Of a DNA stretch of 64,000 nucleotides, positions 9,304-17,760 are shown piece after piece. The stretch is from NCBI GenBank assembly GCA_964538025.1, contig CAZICZ010000001.1, positions 186,001-250,000 of the forward strand, written 5' to 3'. A model generated the notes under the pieces. It ran no database searches. It was not told the origin of the DNA and was given only the letters and a program-made list of their open reading frames with translations. The position numbers and the translations under genes were made by a program. The stretch comes from UBA5078 sp964538025 (GTDB lineage: Bacteria; Pseudomonadota; Gammaproteobacteria; Pseudomonadales; Pseudohongiellaceae). Numbering within the stretch: position 1 is the first letter of the stretch; every line of letters starts with the position of its first letter.

Positions 9304-10305
9304 ATGAAACCCGTTCCCACTGGCCTTTCCCTCTGCCTCCTGTGGCTGCTGACCCCGGTAGTCGTGGCCCAGAACACAGCACTTCCACGCACTCCGGAAG
9401 GGCGCCCTGACTTTCAGGGGGTGTGGACAAATGCCACGCAGACCCCACTCGAGCGCCCGGAGGCGCTGGGCGACAAGCGGGCCTACACGGCCGAAGAGGC
9501 AGAACAGAAAAGACAGGAAGCCGCCGAGCGTTTTGCCCGCGATTCCGCCCCCCTGGACCCGGGCCGGGCAGCGCCGGAGAAGGGGGCCCCTATCGGGCTG
9601 GAGGCCGACTGGCGTTTTCCCGATGTCACGGTGGTCACGGTGGAGGGCGAAGCGCGCACCTCGCTGATCATCGATCCCCCCAACGGTCGCATTCCCGCTG
9701 CCCACGGCGGCGTACAGCAGGACTGGCGCTCACGGATTCTGGCGCAGGAGGGCGTGAATGAATTCGATGGCCCCGAGCTGCGAACGGTGGGAGAGCGCTG
9801 TCTGCTCTCCGTACTCTCGACGGCCGGGCCTCCCATGACGCCGATGATCTACAACAGCAATTACCAGATCGTGCAGACGCCGCAGTACCTCATGATCATG
9901 GCCGAGATGGTCAACGATGTGCGCATCATCCGTATCGGGGATTCGCCGCTGCCAGAGGGCATGGTGCGCTGGATGGGGGATTCGGTGGGGCATTGGGAAG
10001 GCGACACGCTGGTGGTCACCACGGACAAGATTCACCCGCAGCAAAGCTTTCGCGGTTCCACCGGCAGCCTCACTACCACGGAGTGGTTCTGGCGGGAATC
10101 CGCGGAGCAGATCAACTACCGCGTCACTGTGACAGACCCCGAGGCCTACACGCAGCCCTGGACGGCGGAGATTCCGTTGCGGGCGCTGCCTGCGGGCAGC
10201 AAGCTGTATGAATATGCCTGCCACGAGGGCAATCTGTCGGTGTCGGGAAGCCTGGGGGGCGCCCGGCGTCAGGACCTCGACGCACGGGATGCCGCCAAGC
10301 GCTAG
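9304..10305 (+). CDS. secreted protein of unknown function (PDFQGVW-type)
   Basis: 333 residues with a signal peptide ending at VVVAQ (about residue 22), followed by TPEGRPDFQGVWTN. That D-G-R-P-D-F-x-G-V-W style start is common in a large group of uncharacterised secreted proteins from proteobacteria and acidobacteria. The middle is rich in beta-type sequence with repeated WEGDTLVV and TEWFW-like stretches. I see no catalytic motif. It lies 41 bases after the SulP gene on the same strand; its stop forms a shared CTAG with the convergent RHH gene. Possible role: periplasmic binding or an unrecognised enzyme. Confidence 0.75.
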   Translation: MKPVPTGLSLCLLWLLTPVVVAQNTALPRTPEGRPDFQGVWTNATQTPLERPEALGDKRAYTAEEAEQKRQEAAERFARDSAPLDPGRAAPEKGAPIGLEADWRFPDVTVVTVEGEARTSLIIDPPNGRIPAAHGGVQQDWRSRILAQEGVNEFDGPELRTVGERCLLSVLSTAGPPMTPMIYNSNYQIVQTPQYLMIMAEMVNDVRIIRIGDSPLPEGMVRWMGDSVGHWEGDTLVVTTDKIHPQQSFRGSTGSLTTTEWFWRESAEQINYRVTVTDPEAYTQPWTAEIPLRALPAGSKLYEYACHEGNLSVSGSLGGARRQDLDARDAAKR

Positions 10306-10496
10306 GTCGGTGGCTCCCCCTCCTCTTCCACCGGGTCTGCCACCGTGGTTTTCAGGCGCCCGGACCGGCGCAGCGCTTCCCGCAGGACGAACTCGATCTG
10401 CCCGTTGAGAGAGCGCAGATCATCGTCGGCCCAGCGCTGCATCGCCTCAATGACAGCGGGCGTCAGGCGCAGGGGATAGGATTTTTTAGCAGTCAT
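10302..10496 (-). CDS. Arc/CopG-type ribbon-helix-helix DNA-binding protein
   Basis: 64 residues. The N-terminal strand YPLRLTPAVIEAMQRWA and the following LNGQIEFVLREALRR match the ribbon-helix-helix fold of Arc-family repressors; the tail is acidic. It lies 36 bases downstream of an SPFH protein gene on the same strand, an arrangement I recall from many gammaproteobacteria, so the two probably form one unit. The likely role is a dimeric transcriptional repressor, perhaps of its own operon. No toxin partner is visible, so a toxin-antitoxin reading is not supported. Confidence 0.75.
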   Translation of the reverse strand: MTAKKSYPLRLTPAVIEAMQRWADDDLRSLNGQIEFVLREALRRSGRLKTTVADPVEEEGEPPT

Positions 10497-10532
10497 GCCG
10501 GCATCCGGTTCAGGGGGTTAAAGGGCGGCGGC

Positions 10533-11396
10533 TCAGTACAGGGACCCGGTGTTGACCACCGGCTGGGTTGCCTTGTCGGAACACAACACCACCAACAGAT
10601 TGCTGACCATCTGGGCTCTGCGCTCGTCGTCCAGCGCCACAATCTGCTTGTCACGAAGTCGGTTCAGCGCCATTTCCACCATGCCCACGGCACCTTCCAC
10701 CAGGCGTTCACGCGCGGCAATGATGGCGCCGGCCTGCTGACGCTGCAACATGGCCCCTGCGATCTCCGGCGAGTAGGCCAGATGGCTGATGCGCGCATCC
10801 ATTACCTCGATGCCTGCCTGCGTGAGCCGCTCGGACAATTGCGCCGCAAGATCATGGGAAATTTCCATGGCGTGGCTGCGTAGCGCGACCTGATTTTCCT
10901 CCCCTTGATCGTAGGGATAACTGGTTGCCATGCCGCGCAGGGCCGCCTCGGCCTGGATGTGCACAAAGCTCTCGTAGTCGTCCACGTTGTACACGGCCTC
11001 CGCCGAATCATGCACACGCCAGACAACGACCGCGGCAATCTCGATCGGGCTGCCTTCCAGTTCATTGACCTTCAGCTTGCCCGATTCAAAATTGCGCACC
11101 CGCAGGGACACCTTGCGCGCACGGTAAAAGGGGTTGCTGAAGCGCAGGCCCTGCTCCTTGACGGTGCCAACATACTTGCCAAACAGACTCAGGACGGCCG
11201 CCTGATTCGGTTCCACCATAAAGAAGCCCTTGGCGCACAGCGCGCATCCCATGAGCAAACCCACGAAGGTGAGCGCCATCACGGGGTTCTCCGCCTCGGC
11301 CGCCATGACAAAGCGCGCTCCGAAAAACAGCGTCAGTACAATTAACCCGAGAGCCGCAGGAATTCCGGTTAGTGATCCGATCGATTTTTCTTTCAT
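10533..11396 (-). CDS. SPFH/Band 7 domain membrane protein
   Basis: The start at 11396 is chosen because GGAGG lies 8 bases upstream of that ATG; a longer frame reaches 11483 without a ribosome site. 287 residues: two hydrophobic N-terminal segments (about 10-30 and 38-58), then an SPFH domain with VEPNQAAVLSLFGKYVGTV and the long helical region ending in QQAGAIIAARERLVEGAV. The family forms stomatin-like membrane oligomers that organise membrane microdomains or control membrane proteases. No NfeD partner is adjacent. Cotranscription with the small RHH regulator downstream is likely. Confidence 0.9.
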   Translation of the reverse strand: MKEKSIGSLTGIPAALGLIVLTLFFGARFVMAAEAENPVMALTFVGLLMGCALCAKGFFMVEPNQAAVLSLFGKYVGTVKEQGLRFSNPFYRARKVSLRVRNFESGKLKVNELEGSPIEIAAVVVWRVHDSAEAVYNVDDYESFVHIQAEAALRGMATSYPYDQGEENQVALRSHAMEISHDLAAQLSERLTQAGIEVMDARISHLAYSPEIAGAMLQRQQAGAIIAARERLVEGAVGMVEMALNRLRDKQIVALDDERRAQMVSNLLVVLCSDKATQPVVNTGSLY

Positions 11397-11428
11397 GTGA
11401 AGTCCCTCCATAAGACTGGATTCTATTA

Positions 11429-11450
11429 GATATCTTTTTGATATCTTTTT
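11429..11450. repeat. tandem 11-bp repeat GATATCTTTTT x2 upstream of the SPFH gene
   Basis: Two perfect back-to-back copies of GATATCTTTTT lie 33-54 bases upstream of the SPFH start. Each contains the palindrome GATATC and copies are one helical turn apart. The position fits either the -10/-35 region of the minus-strand promoter or an operator; the RHH protein encoded in the same unit is a natural candidate to bind it. The repeat is seen directly; its function is inferred. Confidence 0.5.
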
Positions 11451-11548
11451 GAAAGCCCCTGTGACACCGTGCAGGCAAGTCATGGCGAGGCTGCGGGACA
11501 GGCGGTAGACTAGACGCGTCCAACGCCATTCCCTGTGGAGTCATCGCC

Positions 11549-12466
11549 ATGCCATCCGCTTATGTTCGCCCGCGTCATTACTGTGGTTTGATTGTCCTGC
11601 TTCTGGTGAGCGCCACGGCCCAGGCGCAGTCCAACGACTTTGCGGACCTTTCGCTCACCCTGGCGCACGATGACAATGTCAGCCGCGCCCTGCTCGATCG
11701 CGATATCGTCAGCGATGACAGTCTCCGTCTATCCCTCTCCGGCGGCCGCTTTTATCCCCTCGCCCTGCGCGACTCGCTCACTCTGTCCGGCAGTCTCAGC
11801 CGGACACAGTTTCGCGAGTTCAGCGGTCTGAGCAGTCTCGATCTCAGTCTTGGCGCCAGCCATCAGCACAAATTCGGGCTCGGGGCCTATGCCACAACGC
11901 TCAGCAATGCACTGACCTTGACCCACGTCGAGAGTGAGACCGAGGTGCGCAAGCGCCAGTTGCTCAATTGGGATCTGTCACTGCGCAAGCGCCTGAGCCC
12001 ACGCTGGGAGGTGTCTGCGGGGCTGGGCTATGAGCGCAGTGAAGGGCTGGAGGACAGCATTGAATACGCGAGCATGTACAGCCCGGTGAATGATATTTAC
12101 GATTTTGAACAGGGCTCGGCCTTTGCTTCTGCGGAGTACACGTTTGCCAATGACGCGCTGCTGAGTGCCAGTTATACCTATGTGGATGGCAACTCGGTGT
12201 CCAGCGCGCTGGCGCCTAATGCCGCCCTGTTGGCAATCTCCAAAGACCTGACACCCGATGGCGCCTTTCCGGCTCCGCCCATGCGGACGATTGTCGCCTA
12301 CACCCTGGCCAGCAAATCGCACCTGACGGCACTGAACTGGAACTTGCCGCTCGGACAGAACACCTCCCTCACCGTCGGGCTTGCCCATCAGAAAATCACG
12401 GCCCGCGCGGGCGTGGATTACCGCAACACCCAGTTCATCCTGACACTTCTGCAGATACTGAAATAG
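11549..12466 (+). CDS. predicted outer-membrane beta-barrel protein
   Basis: 305 residues with a signal peptide ending at AQAQ (about residue 26). The mature part alternates polar and hydrophobic residues in strand-sized blocks (LSLTLAHDDNVSRAL, LSASYTYVDGNSV, TSLTVGLAHQKITARAG), and the RNTQFILTLLQILK ending resembles a terminal barrel strand. This pattern fits a 10-14-strand outer-membrane barrel. A plausible -10 (TAGACT, 11506-11511) precedes it. It is convergent with the DUF5916 gene, 15 bases apart. No family recognised; porin-like or surface sensor roles are both possible. Confidence 0.65.
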   Translation: MPSAYVRPRHYCGLIVLLLVSATAQAQSNDFADLSLTLAHDDNVSRALLDRDIVSDDSLRLSLSGGRFYPLALRDSLTLSGSLSRTQFREFSGLSSLDLSLGASHQHKFGLGAYATTLSNALTLTHVESETEVRKRQLLNWDLSLRKRLSPRWEVSAGLGYERSEGLEDSIEYASMYSPVNDIYDFEQGSAFASAEYTFANDALLSASYTYVDGNSVSSALAPNAALLAISKDLTPDGAFPAPPMRTIVAYTLASKSHLTALNWNLPLGQNTSLTVGLAHQKITARAGVDYRNTQFILTLLQILK

Positions 12467-12481
12467 GGATTTCCGCGCTGC

Positions 12482-14710
12482 TCAGGGCTGCCAGGCATAA
12501 CTAAACTTGGCAAAGACGGCGCGGGAACTGGTTTCGATTGAATTCAAACGGTCGTTCTGGAACCCCGCATCCGAATAGCCCACAAAGAACAGTGTCTGCG
12601 CATTGAGTTTGTAACTGTACAGCAGCTGCGTGGTGATCTCCTTGAGCCGTGACTGCACCGGGCGAATGTACAGTGCGGGGTCACGCTCGGTATCGCCGCG
12701 CTGGACAATCAGACGGATAAAACTGCGCACGGAAAACTGATAGGTGCTGCGCAGCTCGGTCAGGTGCGCCGTGAACAGGCGCCCGCCCTTCACATCGAAT
12801 TGCTGATAGGTGTGCTGCAGGTTCAGCTGCAAATGGCGACCGTACTGGAAGTTGACCTCCGGCGTGATGCGTCGCGAATGCCCCAGGCGGGTATTCGCGA
12901 AGTCCACGATGTCCTCAACCCGCACGGTCGTGCGGAGATACAGGTCGCTGTTGGGGCGCACCGACAGGGCCAGCTGATTGAACTGCTCGTCAAACACCAC
13001 GCCGTTGAAATAGGTCTTGCTGCCGCCGAAAAGGCCATCGAGGCGCGACTGAAACGGCCCCTCCATCTCGACAAACATCTCAAGCTCTTCCTCCAGCTCC
13101 AGGCCCGACTGGTCATGGGTGTTGTCCCAGTCCAGCGCGACGCGGATGCGATTGAAGAAGCTGTCGTTCTCATAGCGCCAGGTGTGCCCGACGCGCAGAG
13201 TGTTGCGATCGTAATCGACACGATTGATGAAGCCCATGTCGGCACGGAAATCCTTGCCGAAGTTGACGTGCTCCGCCCAGACATCCCAGCGGCGGTCATT
13301 GTGGCGGTAATCCAGCAGCAGAGTCTGATCGCTCAGATGGGCGTCCTGTCCGTAGCGAGTCTGAATGGCCTGCGGGTAGCTCGACTGCGAGCGCAGCAGC
13401 TGCACGCTGAGCACATCGCTGCCCGTCATCCGCCAGCGGCCGTCCACACCGGCAACCGTGTTGCGATAATCCCCGCCATCGCGATGGGTAAGCACCGTCC
13501 CCACACTGGAATTGCCGAGCACGTCCTGCCGGTAGCGCAGCACGGAGACGGTACTGTCGACCTCGCCGAGCGTGGCCACGGTGGAGCTGTCATTGGTGGG
13601 AATCAGAAAGCTGGTGCTGGTGTCATTGAGCTGCATCATGCCGTAGGAATGCCGCCCGTTTTTGCCCGTGAGTTTGATGCCGTAGTCCGGGTCCGCAATA
13701 TTACGCGTGTGCACCACATTCAGGTTGGTATTGAAATAGTCGGCGCCATCGAGGAAGAAGGTGCGCTTTTCGGGAAAGAAAAGTGAGAACGTGTTGTTGA
13801 TCTCCAGCTGCGCGCTGTCTGCCTCGACCTGTGAGAAATCAGGATTCAACGTCGCATTCAGATACAGGTTCTGGTTGATGCCCCAGCGCAGGTCCGCACC
13901 GAGCTCGGTTTCCTGTGCCACATCGCTCCACGGATCGCGCGACGGGTCTGGCCGCTGCCGCTGAAAGGAATTGGTGATGGTGGGAATCACCTCCAGGTTA
14001 CGACCTGGTTGCACATCGGCGAAGCCGCTGGCTTTCTGGAACTGACAGACAAAACAGGACACATCGCGGTCCACGTTCGATTCGGAAAAACGGTAACGAC
14101 GATCGCGCGGGTAATCGCGGATAAACTTCACGCCCCACACCTGCTCCTGCCCGCCACTCGGAAAGCGCAGTTGCTTGAACGGAATGGCCATCTCGACCAT
14201 ATAACCGTTGTCGGTAATGCGGCCTTCGCTGTCCCACAAGGCATTCCACGAGGCATCCTCGCTACCGCTCAGGTCATCGGTGATCGCATCGTACTGCACG
14301 CCCAGCGCACTGACGATGAAATCGAAGGAGCGCGCCTGATCGTTAAACGTGTCCAGCGATACGCCGACATAGTCGGTGCCGCCGATCAGGTCGCGGTCAC
14401 GATAAAAGGCGCGGATCTGTGTGGGGTCCGGGTCCTGCGCGATGAAGGCGATATATAACCTGTCGCCATCTTCCATGATGAAGGCCTCTGTCTGCACGCG
14501 CGCCGGAATGTCCTCCGTGGGGGAGAATTCGGTGTCCAACAGGACGCGGGTGGCGCGGGCCCACTCGGCCGCATCCACCCGCCCGTCGATCTCAGGCGCG
14601 GCCTGCACCTTGGGAATGGTGAGCGCGCTGCGCTCCTGTGCCTGGCTGGGACACACCAGCGACACACTCAACAGACAGACAAGAACAGACACGCGCGCAA
14701 TGGGGGACAC
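12482..14710 (-). CDS. DUF5916 / CBM9-like outer-membrane protein
   Basis: The GTG at 14710 is preferred: it has GAGG 6 bases upstream and gives a standard signal peptide (SVLVCLLSVSLVCPSQAQ); a TTG at 14746 would add 12 residues. The ~742-residue protein begins with a CBM9-like sandwich (APEIDGRVDAAEWARATRV, residues ~35-60; typical 'DG.l.e..W' start) and continues into a long DUF5916-type C-terminal beta barrel. That domain combination is common in marine and soil bacteria and is thought to sit in the outer membrane; no substrate is established. The end (AVFAKFSYAWQP) is a typical terminal strand with an aromatic residue. Monocistronic by position. Confidence 0.82.
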   Translation of the reverse strand: MSPIARVSVLVCLLSVSLVCPSQAQERSALTIPKVQAAPEIDGRVDAAEWARATRVLLDTEFSPTEDIPARVQTEAFIMEDGDRLYIAFIAQDPDPTQIRAFYRDRDLIGGTDYVGVSLDTFNDQARSFDFIVSALGVQYDAITDDLSGSEDASWNALWDSEGRITDNGYMVEMAIPFKQLRFPSGGQEQVWGVKFIRDYPRDRRYRFSESNVDRDVSCFVCQFQKASGFADVQPGRNLEVIPTITNSFQRQRPDPSRDPWSDVAQETELGADLRWGINQNLYLNATLNPDFSQVEADSAQLEINNTFSLFFPEKRTFFLDGADYFNTNLNVVHTRNIADPDYGIKLTGKNGRHSYGMMQLNDTSTSFLIPTNDSSTVATLGEVDSTVSVLRYRQDVLGNSSVGTVLTHRDGGDYRNTVAGVDGRWRMTGSDVLSVQLLRSQSSYPQAIQTRYGQDAHLSDQTLLLDYRHNDRRWDVWAEHVNFGKDFRADMGFINRVDYDRNTLRVGHTWRYENDSFFNRIRVALDWDNTHDQSGLELEEELEMFVEMEGPFQSRLDGLFGGSKTYFNGVVFDEQFNQLALSVRPNSDLYLRTTVRVEDIVDFANTRLGHSRRITPEVNFQYGRHLQLNLQHTYQQFDVKGGRLFTAHLTELRSTYQFSVRSFIRLIVQRGDTERDPALYIRPVQSRLKEITTQLLYSYKLNAQTLFFVGYSDAGFQNDRLNSIETSSRAVFAKFSYAWQP

Positions 14711-14741
14711 AGGAAACCTCGTTAACTCACAAAAAAAGACG

Positions 14742-14758
14742 GACAAGTGCGGCTTGTC
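14742..14758. promoter_or_regulatory. short perfect inverted repeat between divergent genes
   Basis: GACAAG and CTTGTC are separated by 5 bases (TGCGG) in the 254-base region between the DUF5916 gene (minus) and the small membrane-protein gene of the sigma-factor operon (plus). The remaining region is AT-richer than its surroundings and must hold promoters for both sides. The repeat could be an operator or a leader hairpin for the DUF5916 transcript. Confidence 0.3.
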
Positions 14759-14964
14759 TAGCAGACTTCGGGCCAGCTATTTTATTTCAATATAAACAAT
14801 GTGTTGCGGATCAATCGCGCGCACATCCGGGCAAAAACCGGTGAAATATACCAACTATTATGTCAGCCCGCCCTGCTTTCTTTTGTTGTGTCTGCATCCA
14901 AACGACTGGCCTGATGCCTCTACAGAGTACACTTCACTGCAATTGCCCATCAGGAGCTAAGACC

Positions 14965-15324
14965 ATGGATTTTCTCGTCGGCATCGTACTGTTTCTCGTT
15001 CTGGGGGCCGTTGTGCTTGTCCCCTTTTATCTGCGTTACCTCACCCGGGCCAAGGAGCTCGACGCGTTGGTGAAACTCGGCGAGGGAGGTGCCGACGTTC
15101 AGGTCATGCTCGCCGCCATGATGAAACAGCAATACAGCCCGCAGGCGGACAAGCGCCGGGGGATGGTGCTGATCGGCGTGGCACTGCCCGTGATGGCCTT
15201 CGGGCTGTTCGAGGGCGAAGCGCTGTTCCTCTACATGCTCGGGGGCATTCCCCTGCTGGTCGGGTTCATGTACCTGATGATGGCGCGCTCCGCACTCGCG
15301 CAGGGCCCGGAGACGAAAAACTGA
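14965..15324 (+). CDS. small membrane protein upstream of ECF sigma factor (DUF6249-like)
   Basis: The ATG at 14965 has AGGAG 8 bases upstream and starts 119 residues; a longer frame upstream lacks a ribosome site. One N-terminal helix (residues 3-22) and a hairpin of two helices (about 65-103) flank a soluble segment (ELDALVKLGEGG, then MLAAMMKQQYSPQADKRRG). I recall similar proteins annotated DUF6249 next to ECF sigma factors. It overlaps the proposed CTG start of the sigma gene. It could be an extra component of the anti-sigma signalling pathway in the inner membrane. Confidence 0.75.
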   Translation: MDFLVGIVLFLVLGAVVLVPFYLRYLTRAKELDALVKLGEGGADVQVMLAAMMKQQYSPQADKRRGMVLIGVALPVMAFGLFEGEALFLYMLGGIPLLVGFMYLMMARSALAQGPETKN

Positions 15325-15902
15325 ATTCTGCCGTTTTACAGGAGGCGCACGAAGCCGATTCCCCGGCGGAAATCGCACTGGTACGGCGTGCGCAGGCAGA
15401 CCAGAACCCGGAAGCCTTCGGTCGCCTCGTCGCCCTGCACCAGCGCCGGGTGCGCGGGTTTCTGCGTCGCCTGTGCAAGGATGCAACGCACGCGGATGAT
15501 CTGGCACAGGACACCTTCCTGCAGGCGTATCGCAAGCTGGGAAGTTTTGAAGGACAGGGACGTTTTGCCAGCTGGCTGCTGGGGATCGCCTATCGCTGTT
15601 TTCTCCAAGCAGCACGCCGTGAGCATCGCCGCGAGGAAGTAACCGCCCGGTGGGCAGAGGAATCGCTCGGGCACACAGAGGACACGCACAGTGCCGCACT
15701 GCTGGATCTGGAGCGCGCCATGAGCTGCCTGAGCGAGACGGAGGCGGCAGCCATCACCCTGAACATGAGTCTGGGCTTTTCCCATGCAGAGGTATCCCGC
15801 ATCATGGCGCTGCCGCTTGGAACCATCAAATCCCACATTGCCCGCGGCATCGAGAAGTTGCGCCGCCACATGGCAGACACCGCACAGGAGATCCCCTCAT
15901 GA
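15321..15902 (+). CDS. ECF-family RNA polymerase sigma factor, apparent CTG start
   Basis: Sigma-70 region 2 is complete only if translation begins upstream of the first canonical start (GTG 15450): NPEAFGRLVALHQRRVRGFLRRL precedes it in frame, then DDLAQDTFLQAYRKLGSF. No ATG, GTG or TTG exists upstream in this frame. CTG at 15321 overlaps the previous stop (CTGA) and has GGAGA 7 bases upstream, giving about 193 residues, the normal ECF length. Region 4 is the C-terminal half (EAAAITLNMSLGFSHAEV..., HTH near LPLGTIKSHIARGIEKLR). It directs RNA polymerase to envelope or stress-type promoters. The stop overlaps the anti-sigma gene (ATGA). Another in-frame CTG (about 15378) is an alternative start. 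Confidence 0.88.
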   Translation: MNSAVLQEAHEADSPAEIALVRRAQADQNPEAFGRLVALHQRRVRGFLRRLCKDATHADDLAQDTFLQAYRKLGSFEGQGRFASWLLGIAYRCFLQAARREHRREEVTARWAEESLGHTEDTHSAALLDLERAMSCLSETEAAAITLNMSLGFSHAEVSRIMALPLGTIKSHIARGIEKLRRHMADTAQEIPS

Positions 15903-16270
15903 CGTCCCCCACTCTGGAAAGCCTGCTGTCCCACATGCCGCCGGTGGCCGAGGACGATTTCACCGCGCAGGTCATGCGCCGAGTCACCCGCTACCGACGT
16001 TTGCGGGCCGTTTCTCTTTGTGTGGCGTGGCTGTCTGCGGTGGCGGGGATCCTGTTGGCGGTGCCGCTCGAATGGGTCACGTCCCTTGTCCAGACATCCG
16101 CCCCGGTGAGCTCACCCTCGTGGTGGAACGCGCTCCTGCATGGGGAGGCGACAACTGCCAGTCTGAGCGTGCAGGCGCTGAGCACGCCGGATGCTGGCCT
16201 GGCGGGCCTGTTGATGGGCGGTCTCATCCTGGCGCTGGTGGCCTATACGATTCTGACAGACGCGGCCTGA
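15899..16270 (+). CDS. putative anti-sigma factor
   Basis: 123 residues starting at an ATG that overlaps the sigma-factor stop by 4 bases. The short N-terminal cytoplasmic part (FTAQVMRRVTRYRRLRA) is followed by one transmembrane helix (about 37-57) and a second hydrophobic C-terminal helix (about 100-118). No zinc-binding HxxxCxxC motif is present, so it is not a classic ZAS anti-sigma. Position and topology suggest it holds the ECF sigma factor at the membrane. The call rests mainly on context. Confidence 0.7.
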   Translation: MTSPTLESLLSHMPPVAEDDFTAQVMRRVTRYRRLRAVSLCVAWLSAVAGILLAVPLEWVTSLVQTSAPVSSPSWWNALLHGEATTASLSVQALSTPDAGLAGLLMGGLILALVAYTILTDAA

Positions 16271-16294
16271 CAGACTGGGCCTAACGGACAGAGA

Positions 16295-17713
16295 CTAAAA
16301 CGTCAGGATTGTTTGCAGATAGGCATAGCGGGTGATCGAGGGCGTCTGGCCCGCGGACAGCGTGCGGGGAAACTCGCCGGCGCGCAGCCACACGATCCCG
16401 GTATCCAGCGCCACATTGCCCGGCACCGCGTCCCAGCGAAGGCGGGTTTCAAGATGGCGCCCCAACTGCCGTCCAGACCTTCCCTCGCTATCTCGCCATC
16501 CGGTATTGCCCCAGCCATCCCGTGGCTGAGCCAGCGCAAACTGGCGCAAGGTCAGGATCATTTCCATATCCTGTCGCGGCGTCAGGGTCATGCGCAGCCC
16601 CGCGGTGGAAAGATTGCTGCGGATGAAGGGACCGTAGAGCGAGGACGGGCCGAACTCCGAACGGCGGGCGCCGAAAAGGGTGTCAAAGGCGTCATTGCGG
16701 CGATCATCGGGTGAGCGGTCGCCGGACGCATAATCCAGCAGCACCTGAAAATAAGGGGCGTAGCGTGTCTGGGCGGTGTAGCCCAGCGCGGCGTGCGTGA
16801 AAAAGGCGCGGTGCCGCAGATCCTGCACATCGTCGATGTCGCTGCTGGCGCGCGAGGTGCCTCCCTGCAGCACCAGCTCCACATCGATATCCAGGGTGCC
16901 CGGCGCTGCCGGTCGGTAGACGTGCCCGCCCACACTGGTGATGCGCTGATCCGCGACCTGCTCCTTGCCGGCATCCTGTTCGCTCAGGTAATAGGCATAG
17001 AATTCGCTGCGCAGGCCGGGCAGTGCCTCCGGCATGTCCGCAAACACCCCCGCCAGGCGACTGCCACGGCTTTCTTTGTCGGCCTGGACGCGGTTGTCCA
17101 GAATATCGGCCCGCGCGGTGGGATAGTTCAGTACCGGCAGGACGTAAAACGCCTTCCAGCGCTCGCCGTTGGGCCGTTGCAGATCGGCCGACAGGCCGGT
17201 AAAGCTCACCGGCACATTCGAGGTACTGCGGGAGATCAGGCGCCGGGTTCCGATATTCAGCGCCTGACGTCCGAGGCTCAGGCCCAGGCGTCCGACCGTG
17301 CCGGGAGTTCCCTGCCAACGCACATAAAGCTGCTGCACATTCGCAGCATCCACACTGCGCCGCGTCAGTGGCGTCCCCGTATCGGCCAGTGCCTGACGCG
17401 CATCCAGCAGCTCAAGATCCAGCTCCAGCGCCTTGCCTGTCACCCGCCCCTCGAGGGTCGTGCGGTAGATATAGGCCTGATCGGAACTGCCGTGATGGGC
17501 TTTGCGGTATTGCCCTTCCAGGAACTCGAGTCGGCTGAGATGGGTCAGCCGCAGATCAAAGCGTTCGCTGGACTCCACGAGTCGGAGCGGGGCTGCCTGG
17601 GCGCTCACGCCAAAGGTCATCAGAAGGATCAGCAGAGCGAGGGGTGAGCGCGGAAGGGGAGAAAGGCCAGGCATACGGCGAACGAATCTCTGGGGGCTAT
17701 AAGGGCTGCGCAC
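16295..17713 (-). CDS. alginate-export-like outer-membrane beta-barrel protein
   Basis: 472 residues; signal peptide with hydrophobic core LALLILLMTFGVSAQA (about 25-41). The start could also be Met14. The mature part is strand-rich and carries LDYASGDRSPDDRRNDAFDTLFGARR, which resembles the conserved segment of alginate-export (AlgE-type) barrel proteins, plus GRQALNIGTRRLISRST near residue 150, also typical. The end (YAYLQTILTF) is a classical barrel terminus with Phe. The probable role is an outer-membrane channel for an anionic polymer or small solute. No alginate genes are nearby, so the substrate is open. Confidence 0.78.
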   Translation of the reverse strand: MRSPYSPQRFVRRMPGLSPLPRSPLALLILLMTFGVSAQAAPLRLVESSERFDLRLTHLSRLEFLEGQYRKAHHGSSDQAYIYRTTLEGRVTGKALELDLELLDARQALADTGTPLTRRSVDAANVQQLYVRWQGTPGTVGRLGLSLGRQALNIGTRRLISRSTSNVPVSFTGLSADLQRPNGERWKAFYVLPVLNYPTARADILDNRVQADKESRGSRLAGVFADMPEALPGLRSEFYAYYLSEQDAGKEQVADQRITSVGGHVYRPAAPGTLDIDVELVLQGGTSRASSDIDDVQDLRHRAFFTHAALGYTAQTRYAPYFQVLLDYASGDRSPDDRRNDAFDTLFGARRSEFGPSSLYGPFIRSNLSTAGLRMTLTPRQDMEMILTLRQFALAQPRDGWGNTGWRDSEGRSGRQLGRHLETRLRWDAVPGNVALDTGIVWLRAGEFPRTLSAGQTPSITRYAYLQTILTF

Positions 17714-17760
17714 ACTCTAGCGATTTTCGCCTGCCTTATCAAAAGGCAAATCGCATGGCC

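Noticed and set aside
10302..10496. Toxin-antitoxin module
   Set aside because: The RHH protein is antitoxin-like, but its only partner on the same strand is an SPFH membrane protein, not a toxin.
12764..13786. Long open frame (340 codons) on the plus strand
   Set aside because: It lies wholly opposite the DUF5916 gene, whose protein has clear domains; the plus-strand translation is low-complexity and shows no motif. GC-rich DNA readily gives such shadows.
16295..17713. Part of an alginate biosynthesis cluster
   Set aside because: The barrel protein resembles alginate-export proteins, but no polymerase, epimerase or acetylation genes for alginate are nearby.
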